From Aneurinibacillus soli (GTDB taxonomy: Bacteria; Bacillota; Bacilli; Aneurinibacillales; Aneurinibacillaceae): a stretch of 64,000 nucleotides of DNA. The notes beneath the pieces are model-generated. The model had not been told where the DNA came from. It saw only the letters and a list, made by a program, of their open reading frames with translations, and did not search any database. The translations under genes and the position numbers were made by a program. The stretch spans positions 737,501 through 801,500 of the forward strand of contig NZ_AP017312.1 in NCBI RefSeq assembly GCF_002355375.1, given 5' to 3'. Of the stretch, positions 30,369 through 38,374 are shown in pieces (the stretch's first letter is position 1; each line of letters starts with the position of its first letter).

Positions 30369-31793
30369 TTATTTCATTTTTGCAGCAGCTGTGTCTAACA
30401 AGCTTACTACTTGCTTGTAAAGTTCTTCTGCTGTAGCTTTCTCATCTTTCTTTACAGCTTCCAGCAGTTTTTGCTCCAAATCAGTTAGGCGTGCATATTC
30501 CGCTTCACCCAACTGTTTTTTAACTTCTCCTTCAACCATATTTACAAATAAGTTTCCTTCTAATGTGACAATTTTTGCTTTATCTTGCCCCCAGCTCTTT
30601 TCAGAGAATGCTCCCGCGTACTCATCTTTAGCTACTTCAACAAAGCCGCGGACTAATGCTGCATGAATTGCGTCAGCGGATATTTTTTTCGGATCTGTTG
30701 TAAGTGCAAACTGTTGATTAATAAAATCAGCGTCTTCCTTCGCACTGCCTTTTAGATAACCATAAAGAGACTGATACAGAGCCCAGGCTTCTGCTTGTTC
30801 AGCTTTTACAGTTGGGCTGTCTTCTTTTGCAAGCTTCTCAACTTTATATGCATATCCATCCGTTTTTAAATAGAAGGCTTTCATGATGGCTTTATCGGCA
30901 GCTTGCTTGCTTAATTGGAAATGTAAGCTATCTCCTTTTTCTAAGGCACTATTCATATCCGTAAAAGCCCCATCGATTTGCGGTACAAATGCAGTTTTAA
31001 ATTTCTCGTCTGCTTTAGTGATAGTCGGCTTTAAGCCCGCATAAAACTCGGTTGCCCGGAGGAAGGCCGCTTTGGCTTTGTCCTTATCTGTCGTAAAGTA
31101 TGTCCCTACTTCCTTAAATTCATAGCGTACAGATGCAAATAACTCTTTATACAATAATTTCTCAAAAAGTTCAGCAACAGCCCCCGCTTCTAGCTTGCCT
31201 TCCTTTCCATCTTTTAACGCTTGAGTAAGTGTTTCATCGATATGCTCGGATAAATTGGCGTCAAGCTCTTGTACCATACTTTGTAATTTTGTTTTATAGA
31301 TTTGGCCTACCTTATCATAATTGAGTTCTTTCTCGCTTATTACTTGCTGTAGCTCAGCAAAAGTAGCCACAACTTCTTTTGGATTAGTAGCTGCAGTATT
31401 TGTAGCTTTAATTGCAGTTGAATCGGTTACTTCTACTGCATTTTTTGCAGAAATCCATGCAACTTCTTTTCCAGTCGCCGCTCCTAATGCCCGGATATGA
31501 GCGAATACCGTACCATCCATTACATGAGCAGGAATGGTTTTATTATTGATTGTAATGGTTTGACCTACTTTATCATATGTGTAGGAAGTTCCAATGGTTT
31601 TAGCATATGTATCAATGTCCACATAAACTTTATCATTTTCCATATGGATTTTAGCTGTTGTTAAAAAATTTCCATTGATTTTAATCAATGGGTTTGTTCC
31701 TTTTTGAAACTCATGTGCAAATGCTGCAGATGGTGAAAGAAGTGAGCTAACCAGCGCGATACCTCCAAATATTTTGACTACCTTTAATTTCAC
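30369..31793 (-). CDS. secreted protein with copper-amine-oxidase-like stalk domain
   Basis: 474 residues; GTG start behind GGGGGAA. Signal peptide to about residue 26 (KIFGGIALVSSLLSPSAAFA). Residues 35-125 form the copper amine oxidase N-terminal-like stalk domain common in Paenibacillaceae surface proteins (LIKINGNFLTTAKIHMENDK, VDIDTYAKTIGTSYTYDKVG). The rest, about 340 residues, is Lys/Glu/Ala-rich and almost all helical (FAELQQVISEKELNYDKVGQ, AEFYAGLKPTITKADEK-like blocks), reminiscent of helical domains in secreted iron-uptake partners, but I cannot place it. A weak Fur box lies 31 bp upstream of the start. Confidence 0.8.
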   Translation of the reverse strand: MKLKVVKIFGGIALVSSLLSPSAAFAHEFQKGTNPLIKINGNFLTTAKIHMENDKVYVDIDTYAKTIGTSYTYDKVGQTITINNKTIPAHVMDGTVFAHIRALGAATGKEVAWISAKNAVEVTDSTAIKATNTAATNPKEVVATFAELQQVISEKELNYDKVGQIYKTKLQSMVQELDANLSEHIDETLTQALKDGKEGKLEAGAVAELFEKLLYKELFASVRYEFKEVGTYFTTDKDKAKAAFLRATEFYAGLKPTITKADEKFKTAFVPQIDGAFTDMNSALEKGDSLHFQLSKQAADKAIMKAFYLKTDGYAYKVEKLAKEDSPTVKAEQAEAWALYQSLYGYLKGSAKEDADFINQQFALTTDPKKISADAIHAALVRGFVEVAKDEYAGAFSEKSWGQDKAKIVTLEGNLFVNMVEGEVKKQLGEAEYARLTDLEQKLLEAVKKDEKATAEELYKQVVSLLDTAAAKMK

Positions 31794-31823
31794 TGTAAAT
31801 TCCCCCTGTATATTTATTGAATA

Positions 31824-31838
31824 TGATAATTGATATCA
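31824..31838. promoter_or_regulatory. possible Fur box
   Basis: TGATAATTGATATCA has one perfect half-site and two mismatches in the other half against TGATAATNATTATCA. It lies 31 bp upstream of the stalk-domain gene. Weaker than the two other boxes in this window. Confidence 0.45.
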
Positions 31839-31907
31839 GTTACAAAAATGATCTTACAATACATACTAAATCTTTTGCAAGAGTTTTTTGAGAATATAAC
31901 CAAAGAA

Positions 31908-31951
31908 AAAATGCAGCCGATCTCTTGAGTAAAGAGAGGCTGCATTTTTGG
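31908..31951. terminator. bidirectional terminator, near-copy of 30319-30362
   Basis: AAAAAATGCAGCC with GGCTGCATTTTT, inner stem ATCTCTT/AAGAGA. It serves the minus-strand deacetylase gene and is the twin of the hairpin on the other side of the stalk-domain gene. Confidence 0.88.
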
Positions 31952-31961
31952 GGGAATTTAC

Positions 31962-33098
31962 TTATTCAAAAGCTTTTTTTGTTAAGTAGCCGCTTAAAAC
32001 TCGAATGGCCACTTCAATGGCATCCTCGCTCGGCTCGATCTTCGAATGATGCAGACCATATGGTGTATTCACACCAAGCCAAAACAGAAAGCCTGGAGTT
32101 TGCTCGAGGAAATAACCGAAGTCCTCACCTGTCATCGCGGTCGGGCATTCAATGAGCTCGGCTGTACCACTTTCACGTACCCAGTCCATAAAATTAAGGG
32201 TAATGTCTTCGTTGTTATACACCTGGCAGTAATTTGCGCCGTAATCAATTGATCCCTGACACTCAAATCCTGCTTCAATGCCATGCACAAGTGCTTCGAT
32301 GCGAGATTTTACTTTGTGCATCGATTCCATCGATAGCGTACGGATGGTGCCTTCTAAGCGTGCATGCTCAGCAATAATGTTCTGCTTTGTGCCACCTTCG
32401 ATTTTGCCAACTGTGACGACGGCTGAATCAAGTGGATCAATGTTGCGTGCCACAACGCTTTGCAGCTGTGTCGCCAAATGGGCAGCTGCGACGACCATAT
32501 CGTTTGCTGTATGCGGAAATGCCGCATGACCGCCTTTTCCGTGCAGATCAATGAACAATTCAGACGTATTGGCAAATAGAATGCCTGGCTTTAAGGCTAC
32601 AGAGCCGACTGGATGCTCCGGTGCGATATGCAGGGCGAAGATGCAATCCGGACGCCAAGCAGCAAATTCTTCACTTTCAAGCATCGGCTGAGCACCGCCT
32701 GGACCTTCTTCCGCTGGCTGAAAAATAAACACAAGATCATCTCGGACAGGATGATGGACAAAATGCGTGAGTACACCGAGTCCGATGGCCATATGCATAT
32801 CATGACCGCATGCATGCATGTAGCCGGGATGTTCCGACTTAAAGTCATACGAGGTATCTTCTGTAATCGGTAACCCGTCCATATCAGCTCGGTAGCCGAT
32901 ACGTTTGGTAGGGTTTGTCCCTTTAACCAGTACGAGAATGCCAGTACGCCATGTCTTATGCTCCATACGCTCCTGCGGTAGGGTTGCCAGATAATCAAGC
33001 AGATACTTTTGCGTCTTAAACTCCGCGAATCCTGGCTCGGGAATGCGATGCAGGTGGCGGCGGATGGAAACGAATGGTTGTGCGTTTACGGTAGTCAT
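31962..33098 (-). CDS. ykuR: N-acetyldiaminopimelate deacetylase
   Basis: 378-residue M20-family metal hydrolase. Metal and catalytic residues are in [21 protein letters not shown], and [11 protein letters not shown]; the dimerisation loop has [10 protein letters not shown]. Removes the acetyl group from N-acetyl-LL-diaminopimelate in the acetylase route to lysine and peptidoglycan. The start lies 15 bp after dapH on the same strand, the order known from B. subtilis (ykuQ-ykuR), so it is cotranscribed and coupled with it. Confidence 0.94.
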   Translation of the reverse strand: MTTVNAQPFVSIRRHLHRIPEPGFAEFKTQKYLLDYLATLPQERMEHKTWRTGILVLVKGTNPTKRIGYRADMDGLPITEDTSYDFKSEHPGYMHACGHDMHMAIGLGVLTHFVHHPVRDDLVFIFQPAEEGPGGAQPMLESEEFAAWRPDCIFALHIAPEHPVGSVALKPGILFANTSELFIDLHGKGGHAAFPHTANDMVVAAAHLATQLQSVVARNIDPLDSAVVTVGKIEGGTKQNIIAEHARLEGTIRTLSMESMHKVKSRIEALVHGIEAGFECQGSIDYGANYCQVYNNEDITLNFMDWVRESGTAELIECPTAMTGEDFGYFLEQTPGFLFWLGVNTPYGLHHSKIEPSEDAIEVAIRVLSGYLTKKAFE

Positions 33099-33113
33099 CG
33101 GATGCGTCCCCTA

Positions 33114-33824
33114 CTACAGCTGGCGCAGTTCCTGTTTGATTTCCGTTTTGGATTTTGTTTTTTCATCGATCTGTTTAATCACGCGAGCTGGTGTGCCAGC
33201 TACAACTGTGTACGGTGGTACGTCTTCGATTACAACTGCACCAGCTGCGACAACTGCACCTTTTCCTACACGGCAGCCTTCGAGTACAACGGCATTTGCA
33301 CCGATGACAACATCATCTTCTACAACAACTGGCTGCGCTGATGGCGGTTCGATAACGCCTGCGATAACAGTACCAGCACCGATGTGGCAGTTCTTGCCGA
33401 TTGTGCCGCGACCACCGACAACAACGTTCATGTCGATCATAGTGCCTTCTCCGATTACCGCGCCGATGTTGATGGAAGCGCCCATCATGATAACGGCGTT
33501 GTTACCGATTTCAACTTGATCACGGATGATTGCACCTGGCTCAATGCGAGCGTGGATGTTTTTCATGTCGAGAAGCGGAATCGCAGAGTTACGACGATCG
33601 TTTTCTACTACATAATCTTCGATGCGGCCTTTGTTTGCTTCGAGTACAGGTTGAACTTCTTTCCAGTCGCCGAACAGAACGCCTGTATTGCCTGTGATGA
33701 AGCTTTTTGTGTCAGCGCCGAAATCGATGCCTGCAAGATCACCTTTTACATATACTTTCACTGGTGTTTTCTTTTCGCTTTTTTGAATAAATTCGATAAT
33801 TTGTTGTGCGTTCATTTCTTGCAT
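33114..33824 (-). CDS. dapH: 2,3,4,5-tetrahydropyridine-2,6-dicarboxylate N-acetyltransferase
   Basis: 236 residues. Left-handed beta-helix acyltransferase: N-terminal alpha/beta domain ([20 protein letters not shown]), then hexapeptide repeats ([60 protein letters not shown]). Transfers acetyl from acetyl-CoA to tetrahydrodipicolinate in the acetylated DAP branch. The start at 33824 has GAAGGGAG upstream. A strong inverted repeat lies 42 bp upstream of it. Confidence 0.95.
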   Translation of the reverse strand: MQEMNAQQIIEFIQKSEKKTPVKVYVKGDLAGIDFGADTKSFITGNTGVLFGDWKEVQPVLEANKGRIEDYVVENDRRNSAIPLLDMKNIHARIEPGAIIRDQVEIGNNAVIMMGASINIGAVIGEGTMIDMNVVVGGRGTIGKNCHIGAGTVIAGVIEPPSAQPVVVEDDVVIGANAVVLEGCRVGKGAVVAAGAVVIEDVPPYTVVAGTPARVIKQIDEKTKSKTEIKQELRQL

Positions 33825-33865
33825 GATTTAGTATCTCCCTTCATAACTGTCCAGCTTATAAAAAT

Positions 33866-33892
33866 ACAATGAGGATGCATAATCCTCATTGT
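33866..33892. promoter_or_regulatory. perfect inverted repeat upstream of dapH
   Basis: ACAATGAGGAT and ATCCTCATTGT, 11-bp perfect arms with a 5-nt spacer. It is an operator or a leader hairpin; there is no T run on either strand. The lysine riboswitch consensus is absent. Confidence 0.55.
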
Positions 33893-34054
33893 GATTATTA
33901 GCATTATAACATTCCCGGTCAACCAGAGAAACCAGTAAAGGTAAAAAGCTCAGCACATGGTGTATGCTTTTTCGATTTTATTTCATATTAAATAATGCGG
34001 AGCGTATAAGGATGGAAAGCGTGAATAGCAGTAAAGACCGGGGAGGGAATTTTA

Positions 34055-35491
34055 ATGAAGCCGTTTACATCTATGGGCACGAGCATCATTGTGCGTCTTG
34101 AAGTGGATGTCAAGCAAGTAAGTTTTATTGATATTGCTACTGCCGTTAGCAAGGCGCAGGGTGATATTGTGGCAATGGACGTTGTTCAATCTTCAAATGA
34201 AGAGACAGTAAAAGACTTTACCATTAATACGAAAAACCGGGCACAGATTGATGAAGTTGTGCAAAATCTGGAGAGTCTTTCGGGCGTTAAAATTGTAACG
34301 GTATCGGACCGCACCTTCCTCAGCCATATTGGCGGAAAAATTGAAATGAAGCCGAAGCGTCCGATTCAGAACCGGGAAGATTTATCCCGCGTATATACAC
34401 CAGGTGTAGCTGCAGTATGTGAAGCGATCGCACAGGACCCGTACAAAGCGTACAAGCTGACGATTAAGCGCAATACAGTAGCGATTGTAAGTGATGGAAC
34501 AGCGGTGCTTGGACTTGGTGACATTGGACCGTACGCGGCTATGCCCGTTATGGAGGGAAAAGCGATGTTGTTTAAACAGCTTGCCGGAGTGGATGGCTTC
34601 CCGATCTGCCTCGATACAAAAGATACAGATGAAATTATTGAAACGATTGTTCGGATGGCTCCTGCATTCGGAGGCATTAATCTAGAAGATATTGCGGCTC
34701 CGCGCTGCTTTGAAATCGAGCGGGCTCTCCGTGAGCGTCTTGATATCCCGGTTTTCCATGATGATCAACACGGTACAGCCGTTGTCATTCTGGCGGGGCT
34801 TCTGAATGCGCTTAAGATTGTCGGCAAGAAAATTGAAGACTGCAAAATTGTCGTAACTGGCATGGGAGCGGCAGGGGTGGCTTGCACGAAGATTATTTTG
34901 AGCGCTGGTGCGAAAAATGTGATCGGTGTTGACCGTGATGGCATTCTATCCCGTTCCGTTACCTACGAAAATCCGGTCTGGGAAGAAGTATCCAACATGA
35001 CCAACCCGCATGACATTCAGGGGCAGTTGGCTGATGCGCTTGTTGATGCCGATGTGTTCATCGGTGTGTCGCGTGGTGGCATCCTGAAGCGTGAAATGGT
35101 GCAGACAATGGCGAAAGATCCGATTGTATTTGCGATGGCGAATCCGCAGCCAGAGATTGATCCGGAAGAAGCGGAAGGTTTGGTGCGTGTCCTGGCAACG
35201 GGCCGTTCTGATTATCCGAACCAGATCAACAATGTTCTCTGCTTCCCAGGTATGTTCCGAGGCGCGTTTGACTGCCGGGCAACTGATATTACAGAAGAGA
35301 TGAAAGTAGCGACTGCACACGCGATTGCTTCCATCATTACAGACGCAGAACTGAATGAGCAGTATATCATTCCGAGTGTATTCAATGATAAAGTGGTAAA
35401 ACGTGTTCGTGATGCAGTAGTCGACGCTGCCATTGCTTCTGGTGTAGCCCGCAAAATCCCGCGTGATAAACGTAAAAAAGAAACAGTATAG
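34055..35491 (+). CDS. NAD-dependent malic enzyme with N-terminal ACT domain
   Basis: 478 residues; ATG 34055 behind GGGGAGGG. Residues 8-80 form an ACT domain (IIVRLEVDVKQVSFIDIATA), unlike the shorter YtsJ-type enzymes. The malic enzyme part contains DLSRVYTPGVAAVCEAI, the catalytic KLTIKRNTVAIVSDG, the metal residues in PICLDTKDTDEIIE and FHDDQHGTA, and the dinucleotide fold VVTGMGAAGVACTKI. Decarboxylates malate to pyruvate with NAD or NADP; the ACT domain may sense an amino acid. Monocistronic with a terminator shared with the PilZ gene. Confidence 0.93.
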   Translation: MKPFTSMGTSIIVRLEVDVKQVSFIDIATAVSKAQGDIVAMDVVQSSNEETVKDFTINTKNRAQIDEVVQNLESLSGVKIVTVSDRTFLSHIGGKIEMKPKRPIQNREDLSRVYTPGVAAVCEAIAQDPYKAYKLTIKRNTVAIVSDGTAVLGLGDIGPYAAMPVMEGKAMLFKQLAGVDGFPICLDTKDTDEIIETIVRMAPAFGGINLEDIAAPRCFEIERALRERLDIPVFHDDQHGTAVVILAGLLNALKIVGKKIEDCKIVVTGMGAAGVACTKIILSAGAKNVIGVDRDGILSRSVTYENPVWEEVSNMTNPHDIQGQLADALVDADVFIGVSRGGILKREMVQTMAKDPIVFAMANPQPEIDPEEAEGLVRVLATGRSDYPNQINNVLCFPGMFRGAFDCRATDITEEMKVATAHAIASIITDAELNEQYIIPSVFNDKVVKRVRDAVVDAAIASGVARKIPRDKRKKETV

Positions 35492-35496
35492 TAAAG

Positions 35497-35534
35497 AAAA
35501 AAGCGCTTCGTCACTAAGACGGAGCGCTTTTTTA
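35497..35534. terminator. bidirectional terminator (malic enzyme / PilZ gene)
   Basis: AAAAAAGCGCTTCGTC pairs with GACGGAGCGCTTTTTT around ACTAA (one T-G). The stop codon of the PilZ gene lies at its right edge. Confidence 0.92.
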
Positions 35535-35996
35535 GTGGTGCTCGATTTTGTGTTTGCTCGGATAGAGCGGACAAGTTTCTTTGGTGCAGAAACGGCAGCC
35601 TGGAACGAACGAGCTGCTTTTAAGCCAGATTCCCATATCATTAAATAATTTCGTAAACATAGCACTCGAAAATTCATCATGATGCAGTTGAATGCCATAC
35701 TCGTATATGCCAGGAGCCTGAGGGTCATTTTTTCGCCAGGCGATGTTGCCGTCAAGATTGATTACATTATCCATGATTCGAGTTTGAAATCGCAGGATGA
35801 AATTAGAATTAATAGGAAAACGAAGGGGGGAGATACAGCGCAGACCATGGATGGAAATGTCTTTGATACACGCTTCCATACTTCCGCATAAAACCTCCTG
35901 CTGGTGTATGGAGCCGATTGTTACATCCGAGCAGAGCGGAATATATAGAATTCGTCGCTCTTCTTTTCTTCGCTCATCCATAATATAAATCACCAA
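35532..35996 (-). CDS. PilZ-domain protein with cysteine-rich tail
   Basis: 154 residues with a GTG start; an ATG at 35981 is an alternative. The c-di-GMP-binding RxxxR is in ERRKEERRIL and the second motif in KDISIHGLR, so the domain should bind cyclic di-GMP. The last 25 residues hold a cysteine cluster, CRFCTKETCPLYP, unusual for PilZ proteins and possibly a metal site. Output unknown. One of three c-di-GMP-type genes in the window with the EAL and HD-GYP-like proteins. Confidence 0.85.
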   Translation of the reverse strand: MVIYIMDERRKEERRILYIPLCSDVTIGSIHQQEVLCGSMEACIKDISIHGLRCISPLRFPINSNFILRFQTRIMDNVINLDGNIAWRKNDPQAPGIYEYGIQLHHDEFSSAMFTKLFNDMGIWLKSSSFVPGCRFCTKETCPLYPSKHKIEHH

Positions 35997-36143
35997 ATTC
36001 TTCCTTTAATGTGAGTTATGAACTATTTCCAATACTTATAATATATACATTCTGTTAAAAAGAAAACAAGTAATACGGATATTGTGACTTAAAATATGAT
36101 TTTATAGGTCTTTTTTCACTGTATCGTTAATGAGACATACAAA

Positions 36144-36183
36144 CTTTCAAAAATGAAAGCTAACTTTTGATTTTGAAAGCTTA
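36144..36183. promoter_or_regulatory. candidate activator-binding sites upstream of hyuA
   Basis: CTTTCA-AAAA-TGAAAG (36144-36159) is a palindrome, and TTTTGAAAGCT (36171-36182) repeats its right half. They lie about 70-110 bp upstream of the -24/-12 promoter, the usual place for enhancer-type binding sites of a sigma-54 activator. The rest of the 330-bp gap between 35997 and 36325 is AT-rich and contains no gene. Confidence 0.5.
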
Positions 36184-36250
36184 TAGAGCCAAATAACAGC
36201 ATTAAATAAACGGAATTATATATTTATTTATATTTTGTATATTTTAAAAA

Positions 36251-36267
36251 TTGGCACCTTTATTGCT
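36251..36267 (+). promoter_or_regulatory. sigma-54 promoter of the hyuAB operon
   Basis: TTGGCAC-N5-TTGCT is a full match to the -24/-12 consensus with correct spacing. Start of transcription is expected at about 36278, 48 bp before hyuA. No housekeeping promoter of comparable quality is nearby. Confidence 0.9.
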
Positions 36268-36325
36268 TCGTATAAAAGCAAACCAGCAACTATGCCGGTT
36301 ATACAGTTAAAGGAGGACATCGAGA

Positions 36326-38374
36326 ATGGGGAAGTACAATGTAGCCGTAGATGTTGGCGGAACTTTTACCGACGTATTTGTTTTTGATGAAGAAACAGGA
36401 AAGATTGCTGTGACAAAGGTTTCCTCAACACCTGATAACCCGGCACGGGGCATTTTGCAAGGGATTCATGATTCGGCTGTACCACCTTCAGAAATTGCCC
36501 TGTTTTCACATGGGACAACGGTTGGAACGAATGCACTGATTACGCGCCGTCTGCCAAAGACTGTCTTTATTGCAACGAAAGGGTTTCGGGATGTTCCAGA
36601 GATTCGCCGTGGTACGAAACTCGAATTGTGGGATGCCTATGAAGATGTTGCACCGCCATACATACGCCGCCGTGACCGTTTTGAGGTAACGGAGCGTGTT
36701 GATTATAACGGAGAGATTGTAACGCCGCTCGATGAACAGGAAGCGCGGATGCTTGCCCGGAAACTGAAGAAACGCGGCGTAGAATCAATCGCAATCGGAT
36801 TTATGAACGCGTATGTGAATGGGCTGCATGAGCAGCGAATGAAGGAGATTCTTCAGGAAGAACTGCCGGGTGTATATATTTGTACCTCAAGCGAAACTCT
36901 TCCGGAAATTTTTGAACACGAAAGAATTAGTACCACCATCGTCAATGCAGTGCTTGGCCCGATCGTTAGCACGTATATTCAGGAATTGTCAGCTTCCTTA
37001 CACGAAGGTGGATATAAAGGAGATGTGCTTGTCCTTCACTCTGGGGGCGGGGTTATGACAGCGGAAACGGTTCCGCGCTATGCGGCACGTCTGGCAAGTT
37101 CGGGTATTGCGGCCGGGGCGATCGCCAGTGCGCATATCGCCAAACTGTGTGGTTTCCAAAATGCAATCGGTCTGGACATGGGGGGGACGAGTACAGATAT
37201 TTCTCTCATGTACAACGGAGACCTACGTGTAACGAATGACTGGTATATCGAATACGGCTATCCGATCGGATTTCCAAGCATTGAGATTCTCACCATTGGG
37301 GCAGGCGGCGGGAGTCTTGCCTGGGTAGATGAGGGTGGATCGTTGCGCAATGGTCCGCAGAGTGCCGGGGCTACGCCAGGACCTGCTTGCTATCAGCGTG
37401 GGGGTATGGAGCCGACAAACAGCGACGCTAACGTCTTGCTTGGACGACTGGGAACTGAACTGTTAGATGGGCAGATGACACTGGATAAAGAAAAAGCACA
37501 CGAAGTTGTCAAAAAAATTGCCGAGCCTTTTGGATATACAGAAGCCGAAGCAGCCGATGCGATTATCAAAGTAGCGAATGCCAATATGTGTGATGCGTTG
37601 CGGTTGATTTCCGTACGCCGTGGCTATGATCCGCGTGATTTCGCGCTTGTTGTATTCGGGGGAGCGGGTGCGTTGCACGGTGCACATCTAGCAAAAGAAC
37701 TGGAGATTCCAACGGTCATTGTACCGCCGCATCCAGGCATTACATCAGCGATGGGTTGCCTGCTTGTAGATGTGCGTCATGATATTTCTAAAACGTATGT
37801 GGTCAACATTCAGGATGCATCGCTTACGGAGCTGGAAAAAGAATTCACGCGCATGGAGACGGAGGCAGCACAGCTTCTGGAAGAGGAAGGTGTGGAGCTT
37901 GCGAATACACAGCTTATTCGTTATCTGGATATGCGGTACATGGGACAATGGCGTTCTATCTCTGTAGTGGCTTCACGTCCGATTCATTCATTGGAACAAG
38001 CGCTGGAACAGTTCCATCTGGAACATGAACGTGAATTTGCCTTTTCAGATCGGGAGCAGGGCGTTGAGATTTATGGCCTGCGGGTAGCAGCAATTGGCAC
38101 AGTGCCAAAGCCGGATTTACCAATGGAAGAACCAAAAGGTAGTCTAGCGGGTGCGATTCGCGGAACGCGTGAGGTTTATTTTGAAGAAAGCGGTGGATTT
38201 GTAGAAGCGACCGTTTATTATCGCCCGCTTATTCCGGTTGGCTCAGTGTTCCATGGTCCGGCGATTATTGAACAGCTCGACTCTACTACCGTTGTACCGC
38301 CTGGATTCAGAGCGGAAGTAGATGCTTATAAAAACCTGTTATTACATTATAAAGATGCGGAGGAGAAAGCATGA
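36326..38374 (+). CDS. hyuA: hydantoinase/oxoprolinase family protein, subunit A
   Basis: 682 residues; ATG 36326 behind AAAGGAGGA. ATP-binding actin-like fold: VAVDVGGTFTDVFVFDEETG at the N-terminus, HGTTVGTNALITRR, and GLDMGGTSTDISLMYNGD in the centre, as in ATP-dependent N-methylhydantoinase, 5-oxoprolinase and acetone/acetophenone carboxylases. Works with subunit B (next gene, 4-bp ATGA overlap). The exact substrate cannot be read from the sequence. Under a sigma-54 promoter. Confidence 0.9.
   Translation: MGKYNVAVDVGGTFTDVFVFDEETGKIAVTKVSSTPDNPARGILQGIHDSAVPPSEIALFSHGTTVGTNALITRRLPKTVFIATKGFRDVPEIRRGTKLELWDAYEDVAPPYIRRRDRFEVTERVDYNGEIVTPLDEQEARMLARKLKKRGVESIAIGFMNAYVNGLHEQRMKEILQEELPGVYICTSSETLPEIFEHERISTTIVNAVLGPIVSTYIQELSASLHEGGYKGDVLVLHSGGGVMTAETVPRYAARLASSGIAAGAIASAHIAKLCGFQNAIGLDMGGTSTDISLMYNGDLRVTNDWYIEYGYPIGFPSIEILTIGAGGGSLAWVDEGGSLRNGPQSAGATPGPACYQRGGMEPTNSDANVLLGRLGTELLDGQMTLDKEKAHEVVKKIAEPFGYTEAEAADAIIKVANANMCDALRLISVRRGYDPRDFALVVFGGAGALHGAHLAKELEIPTVIVPPHPGITSAMGCLLVDVRHDISKTYVVNIQDASLTELEKEFTRMETEAAQLLEEEGVELANTQLIRYLDMRYMGQWRSISVVASRPIHSLEQALEQFHLEHEREFAFSDREQGVEIYGLRVAAIGTVPKPDLPMEEPKGSLAGAIRGTREVYFEESGGFVEATVYYRPLIPVGSVFHGPAIIEQLDSTTVVPPGFRAEVDAYKNLLLHYKDAEEKA

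Noticed and set aside
33825-34054. Lysine riboswitch before dapH
   Set aside because: The region is too short for the five-way L-box and lacks its core motifs.
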